From the NCBI RefSeq assembly GCF_007992495.1, contig NZ_BKAJ01000075.1:18477-82476 (forward strand): a DNA stretch of 64,000 nucleotides. The letters run 5' to 3'. Below are positions 49,102 through 58,726 of this stretch, in pieces. Within the stretch, counting starts at the first letter, position 1. Every line of letters begins with the position of its first letter. The notes beneath the pieces are model-generated. The model was not told the origin of the DNA and searched no databases. It worked only from the letters and a program-made list of their open reading frames with translations. This stretch comes from Reyranella soli (GTDB lineage Bacteria > Pseudomonadota > Alphaproteobacteria > Reyranellales > Reyranellaceae). Position numbers and translations under genes: made by a program.

Positions 49102-51633
49102 ATGGTGCCGATACACGTGAACCTCTCTGCGCCCTTCTGGACAGTCGACAAGGAGACGCTTTGCCGTCGGCTTGATTGCAGCGGCAGCGGGCTTGACGGC
49201 GCCGAGGCTGCCGCCCGGCTTGCCCGCTACGGCGCCAACACCGACACCGCCCCTCCCCGCCTTGGCGTTGTGCGCGCAATCCTACGCCGTTTGCTGGAGC
49301 CCCTTTGCCTGATCCTGATGGCCGCTGCCGCGGTATCGGTAGCCACCGGCGACCAGATCGGCGGGATCATCATTGCGACGATCCTGGCGATGTCGATCGG
49401 CCTCGATACGCTCCAGGAAGGTCGTGCGGCCAAGGCCGCTGAAATGCTGCGGCAGTCGGTGGCATTGAAGGCCGAAGTCAGACGCGACGGCGCCTTCGTC
49501 GAGATTCCCACTGACAGGGTCGTGCCAGGCGACGTGGTGCGCATCCGCGCTGGCGACATCGTGCCGGCGGATGGTCTGTTGCTGCAAGCAAGTGCCTTCA
49601 CCACGGGCGAGGCGGCACTGACCGGAGAGCCCTACCCCGTCGAAAAGCGCAGCGGACTGGTCAGTTCGCACAATGCGGCCGAAGCCACCAACGCAGTGTT
49701 CCGAGGATCCGTAGCCCAGACCGGCGAGGCTTTGGCATTGGTCGTCGGTACGGGGCCTTCAACTCTCTTCGGCACCGCCGCCGCTGCTCTTGCCGAGGAC
49801 CAGGCACCGTCCCCATTCCAGCGGGACCTTCATTCCCTCGGCTTGCTGATCGCCCGACTGTCCATCGCCCTGATTGTGGTCGTGTTCGCCGCGAACGTCC
49901 TCTTTGGCCGACCGATATTGCAGTCGCTGATGTTCTCGGTGGCACTCGCCGTCGGGCTTACTCCCGAGCTTCTGCCGATGATCACCACCGTCACCTTGAC
50001 ACGCGGCGCGCTGCGCATGGCCGCGCGCAAGGTCATCGTGAAGCGCCTCGCGGCGATCCACGACCTGGGGTCCATGACCGTGCTGTGCACGGACAAGACC
50101 GGAACCCTTACGTCCGCGCAAATCACCTTGGCCCAGAGCCTCGATGCCGACGGCCAACAGAGCGATCGCCCCGCGACCCTCGGTGCGATGGCCGCGCGGC
50201 TCGGTGGCGATCGCGGCACGCTCGACGCCGCGCTGATTGCGGGCACAGGGCACACGGAACCGGCGTGGATGCTCCTGTACCGTCGTGCCTTCGATTTCCA
50301 CCGGCGTCTCGGATCGGTTCTCGCCGAAGGGCCGGACGGCAAGCTCCTGGTCGTCAAAGGGGCACCGGAGGCGGTGCTGGCCTTGTGTGCGGCAGTGCGT
50401 CGCCCGACCGGCATCCTGCCGATGACCGAGGTTCAACGTGCCGGAATCCAACAGCAGGTGCGGGCGCTTGCCGAGCAAGGCCTTCGATCGGTGGCCGTGG
50501 CCTCGCGCGCGTGGTCCGCCGATTCGCGCGAGCTGGAAGCCGACGACGAAACCAACCTGGTCTACGAAGGCATCTGCACTTTTGCCGACCCGCCGAAACC
50601 CACCTGCACCGCCGCCGTCACCCGGCTGGCGGCCGCCGGCGTCCGGGTGAAGATACTGTCCGGCGATGACCCCATCGTGGTCAGACGGCTGGCCGCGTTG
50701 GTCGGTCTCAATGCGTCGACCGTCCTCTCGGGCTCCGACATTGCGCGGCTGAGCGATGAAGCACTCGCGGTCCAAATCCGCACGGCCGACGCGTTCGGGC
50801 GTTTGGCACCGGATCAGAAGTCGCGGCTGGTCAAGGCGTTGCAGGCAAATGGCGAAACGGTGGGCTTTCTCGGCGACGGGATTAACGACGCACCTGCCCT
50901 GAAAGCGGCCGACATCGGTCTCTCCGTCGACGGGGCAACCGGCGTGGCTCAGGCGGCCGCGGACATGATCCTGCTCGCGCCCGATCTGGAGGTAGTCGCC
51001 GACGGCATCCAGGAAGGCCGGCGGACCTTCGCCAACATCCTGAAGTACGTTCGCATGGGCGCCAGTTCAAACTTCGGCAACATGTTGTCGATGGCCGCGG
51101 CTTCGGTCTTCCTGCCGTTCCTGCCGATGCTGCCCATCCAGATCCTGCTGAACAATCTTCTCTACGATTTTTCCGAGATCGGCATTCCCTTCGACACGGT
51201 GCGGCCCGAGGCGACGGCAAAGCCGCAGGTCTGGGATCTGCGTAGGTTGATGCGCTTTGCCGGTGTCATGGGCCCTGTGTCGTCAATCTTCGATCTGCTG
51301 ACCTTCACAGGCCTGTTGCTGATCTTCCAGGTCACGCCGGAGCAATTCCGCACCGCCTGGTTCGTCGAATCGATGGCAACCCAGATCCTGGTCATCTTCA
51401 TCATTCGCACGGCGGGTCGCCCGTGGAGCAACCCGCCTCATCCGACATTGACGGCCTCGTCGCTCATTGCTCTGGGGGTGGCGCTGATCCTGCCCTTCTC
51501 TCCGGTGGCCGAGTGGTTCGAGTTCACGACGCTTCCTGCGGGAGTCTTGGTCGCCATCGGACTGCTGGTTTGCTTCTATCTGATCGCCGCTGAGCTACTG
51601 AAGCGAATCGCCATTCTCGAGCGAGATCGATGA
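49102..51633 (+). CDS. P-type cation ATPase, MgtA-like
   Basis: 843 residues from the ATG at 49102; a GTG at 49117 is an alternative. The phosphorylated Asp is D331 in CTDKTGTLT, the actuator motif TGE is in LTGEPYPVEK, and the hinge is GDGINDAPALKAADIGLSV. The transmembrane part SSNFGNMLSMAAASVFLPFLPMLPIQILLNNLLYD (in outline, near residues 650-685) is close to MgtA/MgtB, so Mg2+ import is likely. Ca2+ pumping is less likely. It follows pstB after 61 nt behind an FNR-type box. Confidence 0.88.
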   Translation: MVPIHVNLSAPFWTVDKETLCRRLDCSGSGLDGAEAAARLARYGANTDTAPPRLGVVRAILRRLLEPLCLILMAAAAVSVATGDQIGGIIIATILAMSIGLDTLQEGRAAKAAEMLRQSVALKAEVRRDGAFVEIPTDRVVPGDVVRIRAGDIVPADGLLLQASAFTTGEAALTGEPYPVEKRSGLVSSHNAAEATNAVFRGSVAQTGEALALVVGTGPSTLFGTAAAALAEDQAPSPFQRDLHSLGLLIARLSIALIVVVFAANVLFGRPILQSLMFSVALAVGLTPELLPMITTVTLTRGALRMAARKVIVKRLAAIHDLGSMTVLCTDKTGTLTSAQITLAQSLDADGQQSDRPATLGAMAARLGGDRGTLDAALIAGTGHTEPAWMLLYRRAFDFHRRLGSVLAEGPDGKLLVVKGAPEAVLALCAAVRRPTGILPMTEVQRAGIQQQVRALAEQGLRSVAVASRAWSADSRELEADDETNLVYEGICTFADPPKPTCTAAVTRLAAAGVRVKILSGDDPIVVRRLAALVGLNASTVLSGSDIARLSDEALAVQIRTADAFGRLAPDQKSRLVKALQANGETVGFLGDGINDAPALKAADIGLSVDGATGVAQAAADMILLAPDLEVVADGIQEGRRTFANILKYVRMGASSNFGNMLSMAAASVFLPFLPMLPIQILLNNLLYDFSEIGIPFDTVRPEATAKPQVWDLRRLMRFAGVMGPVSSIFDLLTFTGLLLIFQVTPEQFRTAWFVESMATQILVIFIIRTAGRPWSNPPHPTLTASSLIALGVALILPFSPVAEWFEFTTLPAGVLVAIGLLVCFYLIAAELLKRIAILERDR

Positions 51634-51663
51634 TCTCCGATCGTTCTTGCAACGTGGCGGCAC

Positions 51664-52041
51664 CTACCAGTGGCCTTTGCGCCGGTTCCAGGCGTAGAGG
51701 ACGTCGGCGAAGCGGTCATAGACAAAACGGGCGATCTGGCGCGCGATCGGCAGGCCTGTCAGCCGACCGAGCCATGCGTCTCCCGGTGTGCGCAGCCAGG
51801 CCTCGATGGCGCAGTCGGCACCGACGAACAGCCGCCCTTCAGCGTCGACCGCGTGCAGCCGGCGGCGCACGTCCTCGATCCCGGCCCCGAAGCGGGCGAG
51901 AGCGGCCGGCTCGAGATTGATGTCGCGGAACTCGATGGCGCCGGCGCGGGCGGCGCGCACCAGCCGATTGCGTTGCCAGTTGATGCCGCCGTCGCAGACC
52001 GGGCATTTGGTGTTGTACCAAACGACGAGTCTTGAACGCAT
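51664..52041 (-). CDS. DCC-family (DUF393) thiol-disulfide oxidoreductase-like protein
   Basis: 125 residues. The N-terminal VVWYNTKCPVCDGGINWQRN carries the DxxCxxC-like motif of the family as NTKCPVCDGG (Asn in place of the usual Asp). The remainder, with EFRDINLEP and the IARFVYDRFADVLYAWNRRKGHW tail, is typical. Redox function is predicted from the CxxC; the substrate is unknown. Last gene of the minus-strand operon, 19 nt after the GNAT gene. Confidence 0.88.
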   Translation of the reverse strand: MRSRLVVWYNTKCPVCDGGINWQRNRLVRAARAGAIEFRDINLEPAALARFGAGIEDVRRRLHAVDAEGRLFVGADCAIEAWLRTPGDAWLGRLTGLPIARQIARFVYDRFADVLYAWNRRKGHW

Positions 52042-52060
52042 CGACGGGTCCTTTCCGACT

Positions 52061-52936
52061 TCAGCCCCAGGCCTGAAGAGCCAGACCGAAGCGCCGCGGC
52101 CCCTTGCGTATCTCGGGCCAGCGGCCGCGCAGCATGATCGTCACTGTGTCGATGGCCGGCAAGCCTGCCTGCGTCAGCCAGGCCGCGAGACGCCCGGCAT
52201 CTGCGTCGATGTCCACGCGCAGCACGCCGCTTGGCGCTGCCTTGGCGGCAGCGGCCACGAGGGCGATGGCCTCGTCTTCGCCTGGCGCCACGACCGGGCC
52301 GATGATCGCGCCGCGGCCGAAGGCTCGCAGCACGGCGAAACCCGACGGCAGTCCGGCGCGCTCGACCAGCCAAGCCTCGCCGTTCACCAGGAGCCGGCTG
52401 ATGAGCGCAGACCGATCGGCACCGAAGGCCGCGGCGTCGAGGGCGCACAGCGCCGCATGATCCGCCGGTAGGGCGCGACGCACGGCAACGTTCGGCGCGG
52501 ACGGCAGGACCGGTGCGTCGTCGAACCACGCCTGATGCTGGCGGACGAAGCCGGTCGAGACGAAACCCAGCTTCTTATAGAGCTCCAGCCCTTCGGCCGT
52601 CGCATTCAGCATCAGCGCGCGCGGGCTCAAGTCGTCGATCAGCGCCGTCATCAGGGCGCGGCCGATGCCCCTGCCCTGGCAGTCAGGCGCGACCAGCACC
52701 AAGCCGATGGTGCCGACATCGCCGAAGCTCCAGCGCAGGCCGACGCCGACGGTGAGCCCCGCCGCGTCGACGGCAACGCTGCCGGCGCTCAGCGCGAAGA
52801 GTTGCGCGCAATCCTCCAACCGATGAGGCCACGACATCTGCCGGGACAGCCGATGCATTGCCACGACATCGCCGGCCTGCATCGGCCGCAGCGTCGTCCT
52901 GGCGCCGGCGGGGCGCACGCGAAGATCGTTGTTCAT
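52061..52936 (-). CDS. Two-domain GNAT N-acetyltransferase
   Basis: 291 residues. The N-terminal GNAT domain (about 1-140) has the acetyl-CoA motif VLVAPDCQGRGIGRALMTALID. The C-terminal half (about 150-290) looks like the Acetyltransf_18 domain found in YitH-like proteins (AAFGADRSALISRLL, GFAVLRAFGRGAIIGPVVAP). It may acetylate an amine released by the neighbouring demethylase-like enzyme, but this is guesswork. 12 nt after that gene. Confidence 0.88.
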   Translation of the reverse strand: MNNDLRVRPAGARTTLRPMQAGDVVAMHRLSRQMSWPHRLEDCAQLFALSAGSVAVDAAGLTVGVGLRWSFGDVGTIGLVLVAPDCQGRGIGRALMTALIDDLSPRALMLNATAEGLELYKKLGFVSTGFVRQHQAWFDDAPVLPSAPNVAVRRALPADHAALCALDAAAFGADRSALISRLLVNGEAWLVERAGLPSGFAVLRAFGRGAIIGPVVAPGEDEAIALVAAAAKAAPSGVLRVDIDADAGRLAAWLTQAGLPAIDTVTIMLRGRWPEIRKGPRRFGLALQAWG

Positions 52937-52948
52937 GAGTGCCGACTA

Positions 52949-55018
52949 TCACAGGGTCATGCAGAGCCGCAGGGCGTCGTAAATCGCCGCATGGACGCTG
53001 CGGCTGCTGACGGCATCGCCGATGCGGTGCAGCTCGAAGGCGCCGTCGCCGGGAGGTGTCGGAAGCTGCGGCTCGCCGTCGAGCAGGGCGTCGATGTCGG
53101 TGATCCCGTCGTTGATCGAGCCGGCGCGCAGGGCCTCGAAGGTCTCGACGATCGGCGTGGTGCCATTCTCGATCACGATCTGCGGCGCCCGCATCTCCAC
53201 CAGCTCGCCCGTCAGCTCGTGCCGGAAGGTCGCGACCAGGCCGTTGCCCGACGGCCGCACGCGCTCTAGCTGATGGTCGATGGTGATGCGCACGCCATGC
53301 TCGGCGAAGCGCTTTCGGTAGACGACGCGGGCGTTGTACTCCATCTCCGCGCCCATGCTGTCGTCGAGCGTGACGAACTGGACGTCACGGCCCTGCTCGG
53401 CAAGATGCAGCGCACACGACACCGCCTGATGTCGGCCGGTTCCGTCGTAGACGAGGACTTCGTCCTTGGCGGTGGCGTCGCCGGAGAGAATGTCCCACAC
53501 CGTGGTGCAATGTTCCCAGCCGTCGAGCCAGCCGGCATCGGGCACGCCGCCGGTGGCGATGATCACGGCATCGGGCTTTTCGGCTAAAACGTCGTCGGCC
53601 ATGGCGTAGGTGTTGAGGCGGACGTCGACGCCCAGTCGCGCCAGCTCGGCGGCGCGCCAGTCGACGATGGCGACAAGGTCGCGACGCCAGGTCGCGCGCA
53701 CCGCCAGCAGCAGCTGTCCACCGAGCCGATTGGCGGCCTCGAACAACACGACCTTGTGGCCGCGCTCGGCGACGACGCGCGCCGCCTCGAGCCCGGCCGG
53801 CCCGCCACCCACGACCACGACCTTGCGGCCGGGCCGCGGCGAGGGCTGCACGATCTGCGGCAGGATCTGCTCGCGCCCGGTCGCCGGATTGTGGATGCAG
53901 GCGAGCTTTTTATACATGCAGTGCGAGGCGCCGACGCAGGGCCGGATGCGCTCCTCCTCGCCGCGCATCAGCTTGTTGACGATCTGCGGATCGGCCATGT
54001 GGGCCCGCGTCATCGCCACCATGTCCAGAAGACCCTCGGCGATGGCATGGCGCGCGGTGGCGATATCGGGGATGCGCGCGGCATGAAAGACCGGCAAGCC
54101 AACCTCGCGCTTGAAAGCGCCGACCGAGGACAGGAACGGCGCCAAGGGCTGCGACATGCCGGGCATGTTGTGCTCGGCCAGCGCCAGGTCGGTATCCATG
54201 CGGCCGAAGATGGCGTTGAAGAAGTCGATATGGCCCTCGCGCTCGAACAGCCGGGCGAGCGCCACGCATTCCGCGAAGCCGATGCCTTCCTCGATGTCCT
54301 CGTCGACCACGAAGCGGATGCCGACGATGTAGTCGTCGCCGACCCGTTTGCGAATGGCCTCGTGCACCATCAGGCCAAAGCGCGCGCGGTTCTCCAGCGA
54401 ACCGCCGAAGCCGTCGGTGCGCCGATTGGTGCGCGGCGACAGGAACTGGCCGATCAGATGGCCGCCGGTCACGGTCTCGCAGCCATCGAGCCCGCCCTCC
54501 TTGCAGCGCACGGCCGCCGCGGCGTAGTCGGCGATGATGCGATCGATGTCGCTGCGGTCCATCTCGCGCGGGAAGTCGCGATGGCGGCGCTCGCGGATCG
54601 GGCTCGGCGCCAGGGTCGGCAGCCAGTTCATGGCGGCCGAGGTGGCGCGCCGGCCGAGGTGGGAGATCTGGCACATGATCGCGGCGCCATGACCGTGGAT
54701 GCGCGACGAGAAGGCCTGCAGGTCGGGGATGATGGCGTCGCTCGACATGTCGATCTGGCCGCCGCCCCAGCTCGAATCGCGCGCCACCATCGAGGAGCCG
54801 CCGAACATGGTGAGGGCGATGCCACCCTTGGCCTTCTCCTCGTGATAGCGCTGGTAGCGCTCCTTGGGCATCCCGCCTTCGTCGATCGTGGCGGCGTGGC
54901 TGGTGCTCATGATGCGGTTGCGCAGGCTGAGCCCCTTCAGGCGAAAGGGCTGCAGCAACGGGTCGCGCAGGCGCGGCGGCGCCTTCTCCAGGAGATCCGA
55001 TGTATGGGTGTTCGGCAT
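52949..55018 (-). CDS. FMN/[4Fe-4S]/FAD oxidoreductase, 2,4-dienoyl-CoA-reductase family, demethylase-like
   Basis: 689 residues. An Old-Yellow-Enzyme barrel (about 20-370) with SHAATIDEGGMP and CQISHLGRRA is followed by a cluster motif with C361, C367 and C374 (PCVGASHCMYKKLACIHNP), then a Rossmann FAD domain starting VVVVGGGPAGLEAARVVAERG. The pattern is closest to N-methylproline, dimethylglycine or trimethylamine-type demethylases. A typical fourth cluster cysteine is not obvious. It sits in an operon with a peptide-type ABC importer, so an imported N-methylated amino acid or betaine is a reasonable substrate. Confidence 0.87.
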   Translation of the reverse strand: MPNTHTSDLLEKAPPRLRDPLLQPFRLKGLSLRNRIMSTSHAATIDEGGMPKERYQRYHEEKAKGGIALTMFGGSSMVARDSSWGGGQIDMSSDAIIPDLQAFSSRIHGHGAAIMCQISHLGRRATSAAMNWLPTLAPSPIRERRHRDFPREMDRSDIDRIIADYAAAAVRCKEGGLDGCETVTGGHLIGQFLSPRTNRRTDGFGGSLENRARFGLMVHEAIRKRVGDDYIVGIRFVVDEDIEEGIGFAECVALARLFEREGHIDFFNAIFGRMDTDLALAEHNMPGMSQPLAPFLSSVGAFKREVGLPVFHAARIPDIATARHAIAEGLLDMVAMTRAHMADPQIVNKLMRGEEERIRPCVGASHCMYKKLACIHNPATGREQILPQIVQPSPRPGRKVVVVGGGPAGLEAARVVAERGHKVVLFEAANRLGGQLLLAVRATWRRDLVAIVDWRAAELARLGVDVRLNTYAMADDVLAEKPDAVIIATGGVPDAGWLDGWEHCTTVWDILSGDATAKDEVLVYDGTGRHQAVSCALHLAEQGRDVQFVTLDDSMGAEMEYNARVVYRKRFAEHGVRITIDHQLERVRPSGNGLVATFRHELTGELVEMRAPQIVIENGTTPIVETFEALRAGSINDGITDIDALLDGEPQLPTPPGDGAFELHRIGDAVSSRSVHAAIYDALRLCMTL

Positions 55019-55041
55019 GGCTACGCTCTCTCTGGTTAAGC

Positions 55042-56898
55042 TCAGTGGTTCAGCCGGCGGAGGGGCACGACAACGGCATCATCCGAGCGGACAGACTGCT
55101 GCGCCAAAAGCTCCTGTTCGGTGCGATGGCATCGCACAGTGGAGCCCTTTGCGAAGTGGCGGATCGGCGGCGCCTCGCTTGCGCACGGCCCGACGCGGAC
55201 GGGACAGCGCGCCACGAACGCACAACGGTCGGATTGGCTGGGACGTGCGGCCTCGCCGCGCGCTTCGGCCAGGCGTACGGCGTCGATGCCGTCGAGCCAG
55301 CCCGGCCTCAGCTCCGGCATCGAGGCGGCCAGCAGATCGGCATACGGATGCTGCGGCGCCTGCATCACCGCGCGTCCGGGGCCACGCTCCATGACCTGGC
55401 CGGCATAGAGGATCATCACCTCGTCGCAGACCGCGCGCACGGTCGCGAGATCGTGGCTGATGAACATCAGCGCGAGACCCAGCTCGCGACGCAGCTCCGC
55501 CAGCAATTCGAGGATCGCGGCGCCGACAACGGTGTCGAGCGACGACGTGACCTCGTCGCACAGCACCAGAGCCGGCTCAGCGGCCAGCGCCCGGGCGAGA
55601 TTGACGCGCTGCTTCTGGCCGCCCGACAGCTCGCCGGGCCGGCGATCGAGCAGCGCCATCGGCAGCTTCACCAGGTCGAGCAGGCGCCGTACCCGTCGCC
55701 GCTGCTCACCGCGCGACAGCCGGTGATAGAAGGCGAGCGGCCGGCTCAGGATACGCTCGATGCTGTGTGACGGGTTGAGCGCGGTGTCGGCCGCCTGGAA
55801 GACGATCTGGATGCGCCTGAGCTCTTCCAGGCCGCGGGACTCCAGCGACGGCGCCAAGGGCACGCCGTCCAGGCTGAGCGTGCCGGCAGCGGCCGGCAGC
55901 AAGCCGGCGATGACGCGCGCCAGCGTGCTCTTGCCGGAACCCGATTCGCCGATGACCCCGAGCGCCGAACCGGCGCGGATTTCCAGGCCGACGTCGAGCA
56001 GCACGGGCGTCGCCATCCGGCCCTGCCGGTCCATCGGGCCATAGCCCGCCGTCAGGCCACGGACTTCCAGCAAGGGCACGGCTGTCGCCGGCGCCTTCTC
56101 CAGCGGTCGCTGCGGCTTGGGCGCGGCGGCGGCGAGAAGGCTCCTGGTATAGGCGTCGGCGGGCTCCGACAGGATCTGCGGCGTCGGCCCGACCTCGCGC
56201 ATCGTGCCGTCGCGCAGCACGATGATGCGGTCGGCGATCTGGGCCACCACGGCGAGGTCGTGCGAGACGTAGACGGCGGTCGTGTGGCGCTCGCGCACGG
56301 CCTCGCGGAAGGCACGCAGCACCTCGACCTGGGTGGTGACGTCGAGCGCGGTGGTCGGCTCGTCGAAGATCACCAGCTCGGGATCGGTCATCAGCGCCAT
56401 CGCCGCCATCAGCCGCTGCAGCTGGCCACCCGAGACCTGGTGCGGGTAGCGCGAGCCAATGCGATCGGGATCGGGCAGCGCCAGGGCACGGAACAGGTCG
56501 CGCGCCTTTGCCTCGGCCACGGCGCGCGGCATCAGCCCGCGCATGCGCACCCCTTCCGTCACCTGGTCCATCAGGCGCAGCGAGGGATTGAAGGCGGCGG
56601 CCGCACTCTGCGCCACGTAGGCGACGCGACGGCCACGCAGCTCCGACAGCTCGGCGGGCGACATCGCCGTCACCTCCTCAGCCTCGATGCGCACGCTGCC
56701 GCCGGCGATACGGCAGCCGCGCCTTGCATAGCCCAGCAAGGTGAGCGCGATCGTGGTCTTGCCCGAGCCTGATTCGCCTATGAGGGCCAAAACCTCGCCG
56801 CGGTCGATGGAGAAGCCGATGTCGCGCACGATGTCGCTCGGCTCGCCACTTTCGCCGGTGGCGGTCACATGCAGGCCGGAGACTTCGACCAGGGCCAT
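55042..56898 (-). CDS. Fused double-ATPase subunit of a peptide-type ABC importer
   Basis: 618 residues with two complete ATPase halves, as in GsiA/YejF. First: GESGSGKTT at about 41-49, VSGGQLQRL, VIFDEPTTALD, VSHDLAVVAQ. Second: GESGSGKST near 325, LSGGQKQRV, LVLCDEVTSSLD, ISHDLATVRA. It replaces separate DppD and DppF proteins. Directly adjoining the permease gene (1-nt spacing). Confidence 0.93.
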   Translation of the reverse strand: MALVEVSGLHVTATGESGEPSDIVRDIGFSIDRGEVLALIGESGSGKTTIALTLLGYARRGCRIAGGSVRIEAEEVTAMSPAELSELRGRRVAYVAQSAAAAFNPSLRLMDQVTEGVRMRGLMPRAVAEAKARDLFRALALPDPDRIGSRYPHQVSGGQLQRLMAAMALMTDPELVIFDEPTTALDVTTQVEVLRAFREAVRERHTTAVYVSHDLAVVAQIADRIIVLRDGTMREVGPTPQILSEPADAYTRSLLAAAAPKPQRPLEKAPATAVPLLEVRGLTAGYGPMDRQGRMATPVLLDVGLEIRAGSALGVIGESGSGKSTLARVIAGLLPAAAGTLSLDGVPLAPSLESRGLEELRRIQIVFQAADTALNPSHSIERILSRPLAFYHRLSRGEQRRRVRRLLDLVKLPMALLDRRPGELSGGQKQRVNLARALAAEPALVLCDEVTSSLDTVVGAAILELLAELRRELGLALMFISHDLATVRAVCDEVMILYAGQVMERGPGRAVMQAPQHPYADLLAASMPELRPGWLDGIDAVRLAEARGEAARPSQSDRCAFVARCPVRVGPCASEAPPIRHFAKGSTVRCHRTEQELLAQQSVRSDDAVVVPLRRLNH

Positions 56899-57738
56899 CT
56901 AGCGCACCATCGCGCGAGCGCGGCCCGAGAAGCCGTCGATCAGCAGGGTGACGCTGATGGTCAGCACCGCGATGGCGACGGCGGGCACCAGCACCGCGGG
57001 GGCGGCCTCGTAGATGCCGGTGATGTTCTCGCGCACCAGCGCGCCCCAGTCGGCATTGGGCGGCTGGATGCCGAGGCCGAGGAAGCTCAAGCCACTCAGC
57101 AGCAGCACGACGAACACGAAGCGCAGGCCGAAGTCGGTCAGGAGCGGCGCGATCATGTTGGGCAGGATCTCCGCCCACACGACATAGGCGCTCCGCTCGC
57201 CGCGGGCGCGCGCGACCTCGATGAAGTCCATGGCGTTGATGTCGAGCGCCAGCGCCCGCGCGAAACGGTAGGAACCGGGCACGTAGCTGATCGCCGCCAT
57301 CAGGATCAGCACCGGCAGCGACGTGCCGAAGGCGGCGACGACGACCAGGGCGAACATGAGGTGCGGGATCGAGATCAGCGCGTCGGCGGCGCGGCCCAGC
57401 ACCGAATCGGTCCAGCCGCGCCTGACGGCAGACAGGATGCCGAGCGCGATGCCGCCCATGCAGGCCAGCACCGTCGCCACCATGGCCACGCCCACGGTGT
57501 AGCGGGCGCCGTAGAGGATGCGGCTCAGCATGTCGCGGCCGAGATAGTCGGTGCCGAACGGATGGGCCGCACTCATCGGCGCGAACACACCGGCATTGAC
57601 CACGTCGCCGGCGCGATAGGGTGCGAGATACGGGCCGAACACGGCCAAGGCCACCCAGGCCAGCACCAGGGCGATGCCCGCCTGGCCGGCGGCAGAAACG
57701 CGCCGCCGACGCGGTGCGGAGATGGCGCTGTCGCTCAT
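56899..57738 (-). CDS. Peptide-type ABC permease, DppC-like
   Basis: 279 residues. Helix 1 GIALVLAWVALAVFGPYLAPY, the FGTDYLGRDMLSRILYGAR motif of the OppC_N family, and EAA loop DFIEVARARGERSAYVVWAEILPNMIAPL. Five to six membrane helices in total. It overlaps the DppB-like gene by 4 nt (ATGA). Confidence 0.92.
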   Translation of the reverse strand: MSDSAISAPRRRRVSAAGQAGIALVLAWVALAVFGPYLAPYRAGDVVNAGVFAPMSAAHPFGTDYLGRDMLSRILYGARYTVGVAMVATVLACMGGIALGILSAVRRGWTDSVLGRAADALISIPHLMFALVVVAAFGTSLPVLILMAAISYVPGSYRFARALALDINAMDFIEVARARGERSAYVVWAEILPNMIAPLLTDFGLRFVFVVLLLSGLSFLGLGIQPPNADWGALVRENITGIYEAAPAVLVPAVAIAVLTISVTLLIDGFSGRARAMVR

Positions 57739-58682
57739 CGGGTCCTGAGCCGGGGATTGGAGAGGATCGAGCAGACGTCGGCGACCAGCACCAGGAGCAT
57801 GAAGGTCGCACAGAAGATCATGGCGCAGGCCTGCACCAGCGGCATGTCGCGCGTCTCGACCGCGTCGACCGCGAGCTTGGCGAGACCCGGATAACTGAAG
57901 ATCACTTCGACGATGATCACGCCGCCCAGCAGCGACGACAGGTTGAGCGCCACGGCGTTGGCGATCGGCCCCGCCGCATTGCGCAACGCATGGTGCAGCA
58001 CCAGCCGCGCCGGCCGCACGCCCTTCAGCCGCGCCATCTCGATATAGGAGGAATCGAGCACGCCAAGCAGCGCGGCGCGGGTCATGCGCGCCATCTGCGC
58101 CGTCACGGCAAAGCAGAGCGTCAGCACGGGCAGGGTGAAATTCTGCAAGGCCTCGGTGAACGAGCCGATCGATGGCTTGGCCAATGCCGAGACCCAGTGC
58201 AGTTGCACGGCGAAGAGCATCACGCCGACCGTCGCCAGCAGGAACTCCGGCACGGCCACCAGCGACACGGCGGTGACGTTGGCGACGCGGTCGTAGAGCG
58301 TGCCGCGCCAGATCGCCGTGGTGATGCCGATCAGCAGCGCCAAGGGCACGGCGACCGCAGCGGTGAGCGCCGTCAGCAGCAACGAGTTGGCGAAGCGCGG
58401 CCCGATCAGCTGGGCGACTGGCAGGCGGTTGATCAGCGACACCCCCGGATCGCCCGACAGCAGGCCGGCGAGCCAGCGCAGGTAGCGTTCGTGCGCCGGC
58501 AGGTCGAGGCCGAGCGCCTTGCGCAGGCCTGCGACCGCTTCGGGCGACACCGACTGGCCCAGGATCGCCTCGGTCGCATCGCCCGGCAGGATGTTGGTGC
58601 CGACGAAGACGACGACCGAGACGAGCAGCAGGGTCAAAAGGCCGCCCAGCACGCGCCGGACGATCATTCCCAGCATCAGCAT
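57735..58682 (-). CDS. Peptide-type ABC permease, DppB-like
   Basis: 315 residues. N-terminal helix RVLGGLLTLLLVSVVVFVGTNILPGDA, the DLPAHERYLRWLAGLLSGDPGVSL periplasmic motif and EAA loop SYIEMARLKGVRPARLVLHHALRNAAGP. Second gene of the importer operon, 44 nt after the binding protein gene. Confidence 0.92.
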   Translation of the reverse strand: MLMLGMIVRRVLGGLLTLLLVSVVVFVGTNILPGDATEAILGQSVSPEAVAGLRKALGLDLPAHERYLRWLAGLLSGDPGVSLINRLPVAQLIGPRFANSLLLTALTAAVAVPLALLIGITTAIWRGTLYDRVANVTAVSLVAVPEFLLATVGVMLFAVQLHWVSALAKPSIGSFTEALQNFTLPVLTLCFAVTAQMARMTRAALLGVLDSSYIEMARLKGVRPARLVLHHALRNAAGPIANAVALNLSSLLGGVIIVEVIFSYPGLAKLAVDAVETRDMPLVQACAMIFCATFMLLVLVADVCSILSNPRLRTR

Positions 58683-58726
58683 GGTGGGCGCCCCCTCATG
58701 TCAGGACGACAGAGCTCGGCATGTGC

